Assembly (NCBI GenBank): GCA_958450365.1
Contig: CAUEEP010000924.1
Span: forward strand, 62,001 to 126,000
Direction: 5' to 3'
DNA: 64,000 nt
From: Mesorhabditis belari
Lineage: Eukaryota > Nematoda > Chromadorea > Rhabditida > Rhabditidae
Part shown: positions 27,001-37,859 of the stretch, piece by piece
Position numbering within the stretch: the first letter of the stretch is position 1
How the letters are laid out: every line of letters begins with the position of its first letter
The notes under the pieces: model-generated
Told to the model about the DNA's origin: nothing
Database searches by the model: none
What the model saw: only the letters and a program-made list of their open reading frames with translations
Translations under genes and position numbers: made by a program

Positions 27001-30000
27001 AGCTCTAAAAGCTTAAAAAGCTAAAAAAGCTAATATTAACCAATTTCTATTCCAAAAGTTGTTTTTCTAGGTAATTTTAGGGCGTAGAATCGAAATTTTG
27101 ACATATCAGAGCTTGTGGAACCAATTTGAAAGACAAAATGGCTAGATTACAGAAATTGCATCAAATTACAGAAAATTGTCGATTTTTCTCTTTGTATAAC
27201 TCCGTCCGTTTGTTTCCACAAGCTCTGATATGTCAAAATTTCGATTCTACGCCCTAAAATTACCTAGAAAAACAACTTTTGGAATAGAAATTGGTTAATA
27301 TTAGCTTTTAGAGCTTTTTTAAAACGCGAAAATAGGTGCGCTAATGGGCAAGGTGCGGAAAAAAAGGTGCGCAAATGTCCGGGTGCGCAAAAAAAGGTCG
27401 CATTTGTCCCACTCCCCTGGATATCTAATTTTTTACTGAATTTGAAATGCTTTACGATTAGTTTTCTTACTTCTTGTAACATTTTTTTATCTTAAGTGTG
27501 CTTAATGTAAAGTTTTCTTTTTTATTCTTTAATTTTTGAGTATATTCTTATATTTCAGGTGAGGAAAGTCAACGCGTCGATCAATCGATTTGGCTTTGGA
27601 GAAGCGACGATCAATCAACTTTTAAACGAATGCCTGAATTGACCTTCGAATTGCCTCGATCAACAATTTCAACAATTCCTAGGAAGGCCATTATGAAAGC
27701 AATTGATAAAGGAGAAGCAAAAGGGCACGATTGAAGACGAGCAAATACGAACTAATTGAAGAGTCTGGCTGAAGCAAATGCGAAGTCAAAACGAATGTGA
27801 CTGCAATCTGCTTCCAGAGAAAGAGATGGAGTTGGCAAGCTTGAAATGAGAAAAGTCAACGGTCGATCCATCGATTTGGCTTTGGAGAAGCGAATACTCG
27901 ATCAAACAACTTCGAAAGGAACGACTGAATTGGCGAAAAACTTCGAATTGCCGCAAAGAACAATTTCAACAATTCTTAGGAAGAAGCCGGACATTATGGA
28001 AGTGATCGATGAAGGAGGAGCTGCAAAAAGAGCACCACTAAAGACGAGTAAATACGAATCAATCGAAGAGTCTGTGCTTATTTGGCTGAAGCAAATGCGA
28101 TGCCAAAACAAATGTTTTGACGGCAATCTGCTTCGAGAGGAAGCAATGGAGTTGGCATGGATCGAGTTGGTGTTGATGGAGTTGGCAAGCTTGGAAGGAA
28201 TTAGCGATTTTCAAGCGAATGGCGGTTGACTGGATAAATTCAAGAAGCGTCACGGAGTTGTTTTTCGCATTCTAAAAGTGGAAGCTGCAGAGATCAACTA
28301 CGATGATGTCGAAAAGTGAAAAGCCGAAGTGTTAAGGGAACTTTTAGGAATTTGACCCAAAAAACCAGAAACAAGGCCCGAACTAATTTCTTTAATGTTC
28401 TTTAGTTCTAACTTGTTTTCAAATAGCGAATTGGTTCAAAAGCAATGATTATTTATTTCTGTACAACGAATTCGATCGAAATTCGTTCTCGAAAGCTGAT
28501 CCCTTGCAGCTCGTTGTATCGAAGTTAGCCTGTACTAATCTGCTTCTTCGCAATCTGCTTCGAGAGAAAGCAATGGAGTTGGCAAGCTTGGAGTTGGTGT
28601 TGATGGAGTTGGCAAGCTTGGAAGGAATTAGCGATTTTCAAGCGAGTGGCGGTTGACTGGATAAATTCAAGAAGCGTCACGGAGTTGTTTTTTCAACTTT
28701 TTGTTGCTAACTTGTTTTCAAAACAGTGAAATCGATATAGCGAAGCGAAAAAACCGATCGTTATTTGTTTCTATACAACGAATTTTGATATAACGAATTC
28801 TTCGGCCGATCCCTTGCAGTTCGTTGGATCGAAGCTCGACTTTATTATCATTTTTGTTTGCTACTGCAGTAGCTTTTTGCTTTTTGCTTTAGCATGAAAG
28901 CTTTTTCTTTTCACTCACTCATCCGGATTCTCTTCACATTGGGCCGTTCGATTCACACGTCGACTGTGCATTTGAATGATCGAGTTGGAGACGGATTTTG
29001 TCGGTGTTCCCAAGAAAGCCTCAACTTCACTCAACAACATTCGACGAATTCTAGAATTATTCTTTCTTTTCTTTTCTTCGATTTTCAACTATTGCAAACA
29101 GTTTACTCGTGTAAACAGAAGCCTTTACTTACTTACTTTAAAGCCTTTGTTTAAGATAGCCTTTGTTATATTAGGCACATGCATAAGCAATGCGGAATTC
29201 AACATTTTCAATAAATTTCCAACGATCGAAACCTGATATCGATGAATATTATAAACTATTTGAAAGTTTTAAAGTTGTAGTTTAAAGTTTGACAGTTTGA
29301 AAGTTGTAGTCACCCTGTCTAAATGCTTGAAAACTGCTTGAAACTGACTCTGATACGTGAACTGGTTGAGTTTCTCCCTTCTTAAATATGGCAATTGATG
29401 GGAAATCCGTTAAATGGAGGATATCGGTGAGGTGATTCGTCCGCAATGAGCGCCGAGCCACCAAACGATCACGATGTTTGGAAAGGTCGAGGAGTAGCTG
29501 AAAATGAAGTCAAAATCTAATCTTTTCTGATCTATTCTTATCTATTCTTATCTAATCTTATCTAATCTTATCTTATTATCTATCTAACTACTATAGTAGA
29601 AAAATAGCAATATTTTTTTAAAGCTTTTGACTCACTTGTGCCCCCGTTAAACTCGTTTGATGTGACTCGAAGACGATGGCCAAAAATTGAGCCGACGCGT
29701 CAACTCCATCCCATAAATGGCCATATGTGGTAACACTAGATAAAACTTATAATATGATTCTATTATTTCTATGATTTCTATGATTTCATACAGTATTTCT
29801 ATTATATTGCGCTGGTGAATTGCTGCGGGATTTTGAACTAAAATTTATTCAACATAAAACCATCAATTCATTCCAAATAATTTCCATTATTATTGACGAC
29901 TTCTGCCCATTTTATAGGCAATTTGCGGATTCCTCTTTCGTAGTAGGATTTTGGTTTGGGTGTGAGACAAGTGTGAGACTTAAAAATGGAGGACTGGGGA

Positions 30001-33000
30001 TGTCAGCTGTCAGCCCAGTTTGAGCACTTTCTTCAAAAGAAACCCATTTTGGTGTCAATAGAAAAGTTGTAGAGAATCAAAAATTAGGCTTATAGCCAAA
30101 TTTCCAAAAAGATACACTTAGTAGTTTCCCTTAAAATGTAAGTTTAGTTACAAGTTTTGTTGCAAGTTTTATAAAAATTCGTAAATCTCGCATTTCTTGA
30201 AAACCAGTTTTTGAATCGTTCTGAAAATTTGGATATAAGCTTGATTTTTGATTCTCTACAACTTTTCCATTGACACCAAAATGGGTTTCTTTTGAAGAAA
30301 GTGCTCAAACTGGGACATCTCCAGATCTCCAGATCTCCAGTCCTCCATTTTTAAGTCTCACACTTGTCTCACATTGACATTGACACCAAAAAGGGTTTCT
30401 TTTGAAGAAAGTGCTCAAACTGTCACCATAGCCGGCAATTTTCAATTCACCAACCCAATATTTCAATGCAAAAACTTCTTCTCAACTCACTCATTCAAGT
30501 AATCGAAATCAGGCCAATCTGGGAAACGATTCACTGAGAAATCATCAATCACAACCTAGAAATTCTATGAAATACAGTATTCTTTTGAAAGAATATTAAC
30601 AATTTAGATAGTCTGATAGCTTTGAAAACCTTTGTAAGTTGATCTCTCATCTCGGCAAGTGATTGGAAAGCTTTCAACTTGTTCCCGTCGAATGATTGAG
30701 AAGAGTTTCGTGGGAAGTACTAAATTTTGAGGGTTTTTATTATAAATTAGTTATTTTTATTGATTATATGAGTGAAAAATGAACGAAATGGTTTATTTAA
30801 AGATCTAAAGAGATCTATCACGTCAAGATACATGGTCATTGTGCGGGGTTTTAAGCAAAATCTCGTCTCTCAGCCGCTCACCCGTGTTGCGACCGTAGTA
30901 CTGAAAGTTTCTTTGAGTGGAAAAGACGAAATTGGTTTTAAAGATGAATTTGGTGTGCCAGGAGGGTTGTGTTTGCAGTTTCTAACACAAAATAAACGTA
31001 TCTCCTATCGGTAAAGCATGGCTTTTCAATTAAAATCAAATCAATTTTAACTCTAGAAACTGTAGGCTCGATTTCACTAAACTATTGAGCATTCAGCATT
31101 TAGGAAAGCATTTTGCTGAATCAATTTAACAATTGGATATCTAGAAATTATACTAAATCTCTTTTACAAGCTAATTTGATAAATTCTAACTGCTAAACGC
31201 TTGATAACTGCTTGCTTGCTTGCTTGCTAACTGCTTGCTTGCTTGCTTGCTAACTGCTTGCTTGATTGCTTGCTAACTGCTTGCTTGCTTGCTTGCTAAC
31301 TGCTTGCTTGCTAACTGCTTGCTTGCTAACTGCTTGCTTGCTAACTGCTTGCTTGCTAACTGCTTGCTAACTGTTTGCTAAATTCTAAAAGCTAAATGAA
31401 GAAGCAATTTTGTTGAATTTACCAAATTTGGCTTTGTTTTTTGACTGTTTTTGTTTTTCTCGACTATTTTTGTACAATAATTGTTTGTTTTTTTGACGGC
31501 AACCTATTTTTCTAATGACGCTAATCGATTTTTCGACCTCGAAATGGGTTATGACTGAAATTTTCAGAAAGATCAGAGTAAAAAGTTGGTCAGAAGTTTC
31601 GTGAGGTTGATTTTTTTCAAAAAAAAGCTCCTTTGCTCAAAATTAGCCGAATTTTGGCTTGTTTTGTAGCCATAGTATGTCGGATTTCGATGCTGTGATT
31701 ATTTTTTGATATTTCGCTTCAGCGCTGAGATATAGGCGTTTTACGATTGCTAAAAAACTGCTTAAAAGGCTCGGAAGTGTTTAGGAAGAATTGTTGGATT
31801 TAGAAAATTGTAAGGTTTTGCTAGATTCTGCTAGATTCTGCTAGATTCTGCTAGATTCTGCTAGATTTTGCTAGATTCTGCTAAATTCGTTAGTGAAACG
31901 CTAGCATTTTGCAAAATGACGTTTTACTTAAATTTAGCAAAAGCCTGGTGAATTCTGGCTTGACCATAGCCAGGCTAAACTGATCAAGAGCATATCAGCA
32001 TTTGTTTACCTTGATGAATGGGAACTAGACTCCTTTTAAGTCAAGTTTCTGGTCTTAACCAGAAGAATTGGCTTAACTAGAGGTTATCAGAGGCTACCAA
32101 GAGCTTATCAACATTTGTTTACCTTGACCAACAGAAACTATACTCCTTTTAAGTTAAGTTTCTAGGCCAGAAGGATTTCTAGGCCTGAAGGGTTGGCTTA
32201 ACTAGAGGTTATCAGAGGTCAACAAAGTTTGTCAGCATTTGTTTACCTTGATGAATGGGAACTAGACTCCTTTTAAGTCAAGTTTCTAGGCCAGAAGGAT
32301 TTCTAGGCCAGAAGAATTGGCTTAACTAGAGATTATCAGAGGCTACCAAAGTTGATCAGCCCTTGTTTACCTTGATGAATGGGAACTATACTCCTTTTAA
32401 GTTAAGTTTCTGGTCCTAGCCAGAAGGATTGGCTTAACTAGAGATTATCAGAGGCTACCAAGAGCTTATCAGCATTTGTTTACCTTGATGAATGGGAAAT
32501 ATTGTACTCCATTCGCTCGACAAGTCGCCTCGTTCACTTGATCGGCACAATTGATTGCGGCCACTTTTACAACAGGCGACCACCCCTTCACATCATCGGC
32601 TAACCGTTTATAAAGTGGAGCAAAGGCTGAAATTCTTGGATTCTTCTTGAGGCTAATTTTGAGCTAATTTTGAGCTTAATTTGTTTGAGCTGAAAGTTCC
32701 GAACTTTCAAAGTTTCAAAGTTTCAAACACTTTCACTCATCTTTATGCATTTGTTTCCTTTTCGATGTGTTTAGTACTCAAAAAAACATTTGTTTATAAG
32801 TTAAAATGTTATTTTTAACATTCATATTGACTTCAACAGCTTATTAGCAAAAGTTATAAAGAAAAGTTCAACTAAAACAAACCTCTGCAGTGCCCACACC
32901 AATCCGAGTAGAACTGAAACGAGAATTGTTTTATGTGCCAACTTTTTTTGTTAAAAGAAAGCCTAAAGCTTCAGCTTAAAGCTTCGCTTAAAGTTTTTGC

Positions 33001-35027
33001 TTTCTTCTTAAAGCTTCTTAAAGCTTCTGAAAGCTTCTTAAAGCTTCTTAAAGCCTCTGAAAGCTTCGTAAAGCTTCTGAAAGCTTCTGAAAGCCTCTGA
33101 AAGCCTCTGAAAGCCTCTGAAAGCTTCTTAAAGCTTCTTAAAGCTTCTTAAAGCTTCTGAACGCTTCTTAAAGTTTCTGAAAGCTTCCGAACGCTTCTTA
33201 AAGCTTCTTAAAGCTTCTTAAAGCTTCTTAAAGCCTCTGAAAGCCTCTGAAAGCTTCGTAAAGCTTCTGAAAGCTTCGTAAAGCTTCTTAAAGCTTCTTA
33301 AAGCTTCTTAAAGCTTCTTAAAGCTTCTGAACGCTTCTTAAAGTTTCTGAAAGCTTCCGAACGCTTCTTAAAGCTTCTTAAAGCTTCTTAAAGCTTCTTA
33401 AAGCTTCTTAAAGCTTCTTAAAGCCTCTGAAAGCCTCTGAAAGCTTCGTAAAGCCTCTGAAAGCTTCTGAAAGCCTCTGAAAGCTTCTGAAAGCTTCTGA
33501 AAGCTTCTGAACGCTTCCGAACGCTTCTTAAAGCTTCCGAACGCTTCTTAAACCTCTTAAAGCTTAAAGCTTGAAGCTTTTTCTTCTTTGCAAATCCCTG
33601 AAACCTGTATTGTTTGGAGATTGTTTTAAGGTGAGAATTGGGGGAGCGATTTGAGGGTGAGCTTCGGGGTGAGGAGGATTCTTGAGAGAACCAGTCTCTC
33701 ATCCTTTTCCCCATTCGACAAAAGCCCAACACTTTACCATTTCTGCAACCACACTTGATTCAAGGGGTTTTTGCATTGAGAAGCTTTCCAAAAAAAAAGA
33801 AAATCTCGAAACTTGTCGGAATAACAAAACGGTTTTGTGGGAGAAAGCTCTGTCGCCCGGCTTGGTTTTGGCTGTTAAACTTTTACAGAAATACAATTTG
33901 ATCTTTACTTTAAAACGTGCATGGAAGAGTACTAGCCTCTCGTTGGATTTCGAAACGAAATCCAGATCCAATTCGATAGAAAATAAGAAAGATAAGAAAG
34001 ATAAGAAAGATAAGAAAGTCAAATTAGTTACATTAGTCATTAGTTAAGAAAACAAGCATTTTCTGTTGCTGTAAGCAGCTTCACTGCAGCTTGATGCCAG
34101 AAATCTTGTGTTTGCGAGCTATTCAGCAGATTTTGCTTACAGATTCGGATTCCGCTTTCGATTTTCTATTGAATTACAATGAACAATGTACAATGAAGCT
34201 GCTTAACGTACAGTAACGGAATATTCTCTTGCTCTTCTCAGCTTTCTTTCTTTCTTTCTTCCTTTCTTTCTAGTGCTTACTTGGAACTAGGACAGATCAA
34301 AAACTTGTGCGCCGCTAGGACTCGATCCCGCGACCTTTCGTCGCTTACCGGGCAACTCTGCTTACCCCCGGGACTCGATCCCGCGACCTTTCACTTACCG
34401 GACACCTGTGTTAACCCATACACCACAACACACTTGATTTCCCTTACTCCACAGGCAGTTAATTACTTTCTAAACCGTGTCAACTTTCGATAACTACTGT
34501 AATCTCTTATTTTTATTCAATCTTGATCCAGTTTCTCCAATCTTTTGAGCTGATTCTGTGAGATTAACGAAGAAGAACAATGTCATCTTTTATGTCTTTT
34601 ATCTAATCTATCTGAATCGATAGATTAGATAAAAGAAAAGACAATACAGGTACTTTTCGAAAGAAGACACGTTTTAGAGACAAGAAGACTTTCTTGTCTA
34701 GACGTTTTAGAGACAAGAAAGTGCATTGCTCTAGAGGAACTCGCGCTAATCTTTACTATAACCCTTTTTCTAGTTTTGGTCATAAGTAGACGAAAAAAAA
34801 AATGAAAAACCGGGTTTTTTTGTCCCGTATTTGCTCACCTCAACCAAAAAAGCGGTACAATCAGATCCTTGACAATAAATAGTATCATTGAATGTGAATT
34901 CATCCAACTGAATCACGTGATCGTCAGCCGAATAAAGTGTCGGATTTTGACCTTTTGGTTTCGTTGTGTAATCAGCAATTTCCGCAATTGATAGCGGTAG
35001 AAAAGAGATCAATAACCTGAGAATCAT
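24030..35027 (-). CDS. Quiescin sulfhydryl oxidase (QSOX), 12 exons read
   Basis: Secreted or ER/Golgi flavoenzyme that makes disulfides in proteins and passes electrons to oxygen. Minus strand exons: 34839-35027, 32883-32913, 32484-32626, 30630-30719, 30491-30555, 29636-29735, 29314-29497, 25400-25512, 25197-25322, 24963-25104, 24182-24309, 24030-24130. Phases match at each junction. Order of features: signal peptide (ILRLLISFLPLSIA); thioredoxin domain with FYSDWCGHCRG; INCADQVNEATCRANGVQYF; YFPRNSSQSFDG; second Trx-like domain (FPSIAIFKKG); helical linker; Erv domain with YRGYTCGLWTTFH, the FFGCLHCREHF CxxC/FAD motif and VFLYLWEAHNRVNKRL, then DPKFPK. The C-terminal end after 24030 is unresolved. 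A short possible end exon at about 23861-23882 would close the protein with only eight more residues. The introns carry a Tigger element, minisatellites, a mariner and tRNA-like sequence. No stop or frameshift was seen in the exons. Confidence 0.92.
24595..24728 (+). repeat. 17-bp minisatellite in a QSOX intron
   Basis: Eight almost identical copies of AAATCGGCTTGGCCAAC. The near absence of variation suggests recent expansion. Confidence 0.92.
25592..26428 (+). repeat. GC-rich minisatellite bounded by two halves of a tRNA-like sequence
   Basis: At 25592 GGCGGCGTGGCGCAGTCGGG with AGCGC gives an acceptor strand plus a canonical D arm (GCGC...GCGC), an A box. About 780 bp later GGGTTCGACACCCC gives a B box, and TGCCGCT (26425) pairs with GGCGGCG. 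Between them is an array of a 20-bp unit (CCCACGGACCACCGCAGACC) with C-rich variants. It lies in the QSOX intron between exons 7 and 8. GC content is far above its neighbours. Confidence 0.75.
26768..28845 (+). mobile_element. Tigger/pogo-type DNA transposon, degenerate, nested
   Basis: Inverted ends ATAAAGTCGAACTTCGAT (26768) and ATCGAAGCTCGACTTTAT (to 28845), with further TTCGATATAACGAA end sequence at both sides. The coding remnant 27846-28330 carries the CENP-B-type helix-turn-helix (TELAKNFELPQRTISTI) and the following DNA-binding domain (ESVLIWLKQMRCQN, then DFQANGG and, past a TGA, LDKFKKRHGV). Partial duplicates of the same segment lie at about 27560-27840 and 28545-28690. The DDE catalytic domain is missing. 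A family D fold-back element is inserted at 26899-27416. The whole element lies in a QSOX intron. Confidence 0.82.
26899..27416. mobile_element. Fold-back MITE, family D, nested in the Tigger element
   Basis: Same arms as the copy at 21639-22181 (GGGAGTGGGACAAATGCGAC, AATTTTAGGGCGTAGAATCG). Small differences in both arms show independent ageing. Confidence 0.88.
29807..30458 (-). mobile_element. Mariner-type non-autonomous element, M1 copy, in a QSOX intron
   Basis: Left end TTGCGCTGGTGAATTG (degenerate), right end TTTTCAATTCACCAACCCAA, TA flanks. The minus strand retains the mariner C-terminus region. Internal duplication of the CATTGACACCAAAATGGGTT segment (about 30268 and 30374) makes it longer than the other copies. 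Confidence 0.78.
31196..31385 (+). repeat. Minisatellite of TGCTTGCTAAC units
   Basis: CTTG tetramers joined with TAACTGCTTG form units of 14 to 22 bp. It lies in a QSOX intron. Confidence 0.9.
31812..31890 (+). repeat. 11-12 bp minisatellite
   Basis: Six to seven copies of TGCTAGATTC. It lies in the same QSOX intron. Confidence 0.85.
31975..32500 (+). repeat. About 120-bp tandem repeat overlapping the QSOX exon 3 splice donor
   Basis: Four to five copies of a long unit: CTAGAGGTTATCAGAGGCTA, AGCATTTGTTTACCTTGATG, AATGGGAACTAGACTCCTTT and GGCTTAACTAGAG. The GTTTACCTTGATGAATGGGA block is, on the minus strand, the last codons of QSOX exon 3 plus its GTAAAC donor (32478-32496). It recurs near 32003, 32117, 32241 and 32365. 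Confidence 0.85.
32960..33570 (+). repeat. 12-bp minisatellite of AAAGCTTCTT units
   Basis: About 50 copies of AAGCTTCTTAAA/AAGCTTCTGAAA/AAGCCTCTGAAA in QSOX intron 1. A block of about 200 bp is itself duplicated (33060-33200 against 33250-33390). Confidence 0.93.
34290..34432 (-). other. tRNA-like sequence with two B boxes in QSOX intron 1
   Basis: On the minus strand: A box TGGTGTATGGGTTAACACAG, then two copies of GGTCGCGGGATCGAGTCC about 60 bp apart. The second half is a partial tandem duplication of the T-arm side. This is tRNA-derived and not a working tRNA. Confidence 0.55.
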
Positions 35028-35089
35028 CTGAAATTTCTCTTTTTTTATCAATTTTCCAAAATTCTAATTAAAAAATGAAATATATCTAC

Positions 35090-35733
35090 TGTAAATACTG
35101 TAATAGTACCCCACCCCTATAATGACGGTGCGGAGTGTTGCGTAGTCTAGCTTTGAACGAGTTTTTCTCGGCACTGGTTTATGCTACAATGCGCGCAAAG
35201 GTATCAAAAAATAGCTGAAATTCAGGGCTATTTTTTGATATCTAAGCGCGCATTGTAGCTTAAACCAGTGTCGAGAAAAACTCGTTCAAAAGTTCAAAGC
35301 AAACAATAGCCCTGAATTTAAGCTATTTTTTGATACCAAAGACGCATTTTTTGAAAGTACGGGCGCTTTGAAAAAAATGAAATACTAAAAAACTGCGACA
35401 TGCGACTGAAATACTTGCGACTACGCGACTGTACGAGCCCCATCATGACGATGCGGAGTGTTGCGTAGTCTAGCTTTGAACGGGTTTTTCTCGACACTGG
35501 TTTATGCTAAAATATTCGTTTTGGTATCAAAAAATAGCTGAAATTCAGGGCTATTTTTTGATATCAAAGACGTATTTTTTGAAAGTACGGGCGCTTTAAA
35601 AAAAATGAAAAACTAAAAAACTGCGACATGCGACTGAAATATTGGGTTGATCGGAAAGGACTTTTCCATCAACCCAATACTTGCGACTACGCGACTGTAC
35701 GAAGGGGCTGGGGTACTATTACAGTATTTACGG
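35090..35733. mobile_element. Fold-back MITE, family A, expanded copy
   Basis: Ends GTAAATACTGTAATAGTACC and the complement GGTACTATTACAGTATTTAC. The interior (GAACGAGTTTTTCTCG arms, ACTGCGACATGCGACTGAAA) is partly duplicated. A 36-bp micro-mariner is inserted at 35642. It lies upstream of the QSOX start. Confidence 0.8.
35642..35677. mobile_element. 36-bp micro-mariner (two inverted ends back to back)
   Basis: The insert is TTGGGTTGATCGGAAAGG followed by ACTTTTCCATCAACCCAA, flanked by TA on both sides. It is nothing but two mariner-type terminal inverted repeats. Paralogous sequence without the insert reads GAAATACTTGCG at about 840 and 35410, so TA was duplicated on insertion. Confidence 0.85.
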
Positions 35734-36249
35734 TGGGTGGAAATTCGAGAGGAAAAAAACCAGCAATTATAGAGAAATTGAAACTAGAAAAATCTAAACA
35801 AATTTGGAAAAGTCTGTCGACTGTTTTTTTGGGAGCAAATAAACAAAAAGGACAATAACGATTTTGGAAAACAGAAAAAACAGAAAAATGGGAAATGTTA
35901 AAGGGCAAAAATGGGTTGATTAGGTGGTGAGTAATAGGAAAAATATGAATTGAAAAATGATGGATTGGAAAAATGAAAAATGATGGAATGAAAGATTTCT
36001 CGTAACTCAAAAGGTTCAAGATTGAGAAAGCGGCTTTAATATGGCCAAATCTTTCATACAAAGCCTCGTTTGGGATGATTGATTGATACAAAGCCTGATT
36101 GAGTATGTATTTTTGGTGTTTTTTTTAGTTATACCCCGTCGCTTGAAGACAAGAAAATCGATTTCTTTGTATTTTTGTAGAAAAATAAACAAATTTATGG
36201 TAAAAATTAACCCCAAGTATTTGGGAAAAGTGAGCTGCTCTAGCGTTGC

Positions 36250-36388
36250 CTTGCTTGGCTTGGCTTGGCTTGGCGGCTTGGCTTGGCTTGGCCTGGCTTG
36301 GCTTGGCTTGGCTTGGCTTGGCGGCTTGGCTTGGCTTGGATTGGCTTTGCTTGGCTTGGCTTGGCTTGGATTGGCTTTGCTTGGCTCA
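36250..36388 (+). repeat. TTGGC pentamer-type repeat
   Basis: Runs of CTTGGCTTGG with occasional CGG and ATT changes. Open frames here are by-products. Confidence 0.88.
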
Positions 36389-36485
36389 CAGTTCTAGAGC
36401 TTGTTTTTAGGAAGCCAAGACTCTGTTCAATTAAAAGATAGCTTAAAAATTGGATGACTTAATATTGGATCACTTAATATTGGAT

Positions 36486-36630
36486 CAAAAAAATGAAAAA
36501 CTAAAAAACTGCGACATGCATGCGACTGAAATATTGGGTTGATCGGAAAGGACTTTTCCATCAACCCAATACTTGCGACTACGCGACTGTACGAGGGGGC
36601 TGGGGTACTATTACAGTATTTACGGTGGGT
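36486..36630. mobile_element. Partial family A MITE with the same micro-mariner
   Basis: The right part of family A (AACTGCGACATGC to TTACAGTATTTACGG) with the same 36-bp insert at 36534-36569. It shares the right flank GGTGGGTGGAAATTCGAG with the copy at 35733, which points to segmental duplication rather than a second insertion. Confidence 0.75.
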
Positions 36631-36920
36631 GGAAATTCGAGTTCGAGTTCGATGACTTAATGAAAAGCGGATGCCTATAAAAGAATTCTTGTTCGATCTG
36701 TTGCTTTTTGATCAGAGAATTGTGAGATTTTGGGAGAAAAGAATTGGAGAATTTGGAGAAAAGCAACCAAAAATAAGAAGGCACTGAAAAATGGTTGTGA
36801 AAAAAGAAGGAGAAAAAGAACAGAGAGAAAAGGAAAATATTCACCGGCTAGGTATGGGCAGGATTTGTAATGTAAAATGTAACAAAACCAAGGTTTTAAC
36901 AAAATATCGACAAAATCGGT

Positions 36921-37544
36921 CCTAATTTCTTACATTTAATTCAAATTCAATCCAGAATTCCTTTAATTCAGATTTCGATTGGACTTTTTGATCCACTGTC
37001 ATAAGAGATTATGACAGTGGATCAAAAAATCCAATCGAATTTATCAAAGTCTCGATTTTCCGCTTAGCCATGATATTTTTCTTTTCTGTATTTCGATTGA
37101 TCGACCGTTGACTTTTCTCATTTCAAGCTTGCCAAGTCTTTTCTGTTACCATAATATTTCTGCTTGCTCATAATAATTTTGGGTTGAAGAACCCTCAGAA
37201 ACTGAAAAAATAAGTGATGTATACGTTACGTCCGAATCTGAGGAGACGTCCATCTCCGATCCGGACGTCCGTTTCAGAGGAGAATGAATCTCCTCAGATT
37301 CGGACGTCGATCTCCGATCCGGACGTCCATTTCAGAGGAGAATGAATCTCCTCAGGTTCGAACGTCCGGATCGGAGATGGACGTCTCCTCAGATTCGGAC
37401 GTAACATATACAAGTATTGAGTTGGGCTGAATGTGTAAAAAGGGTCGAGATTTCGTCAGTGTATCAAAAATCCAATCGAAATCTGAATTAAAGGAATCCT
37501 GGATTGAATTTGAATTAAATTAAAGGAATTAAAGAAATTAGGAC
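36921..37544. mobile_element. Nested inverted-repeat element with GGACGTCC-rich palindromes
   Basis: Left arm CCTAATTTCTTACATTTAAT with TCAAATTCAATCCAG; right arm is the complement ending at 37544. Inside: a perfect palindrome around TTGATCCACTGTCATAA (36990-37027), a minus-strand Tigger fragment at about 37086-37140 (ATTGATCGACCGTTGACTTT), and direct and inverted copies of GAATCTCCTCAGATTCGGAC (37220-37410). Confidence 0.65.
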
Positions 37545-37561
37545 AGATTCTCACTAAAAAC

Positions 37562-37858
37562 CAAACATTTGAGCATAATAACGAACGGATTTAAACGAGA
37601 GCATTTAGACGCGTGAATTAACCAGGACAAAAGGGAAGGCCCTTATGCCAGCCAGGTATGCCAGATCATGAGCGATTACGCGGCCGCATAAAGAACGTAC
37701 ATAACGAACATAACGAACAAAACGAACATAATAACGAACGGATTTACACGAGAGCATTTAGACGCGTGGATTACCCAGGACAAATGGGAAGTCCCTTATG
37801 CCAGCCCGATATGCTAGATCGTGAGCGATTACGCGGCCACACAAAGAACACCTCTCCG
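37562..37858 (+). repeat. Direct duplication of about 130 bp
   Basis: GAACGGATTTAAACGAGAGC to GAGCGATTACGCGGCC (about 37580-37686) recurs at about 37736-37844 with a few substitutions, separated by AACGAACATAACGAA repeats. Function unknown. Confidence 0.75.
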
Positions 37859-37859
37859 G

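Noticed and set aside
33682..34047. 121-residue plus frame
   Set aside because: No motif, ends in a GATAAGAAA repeat, lies in QSOX intron 1 on the opposite strand.
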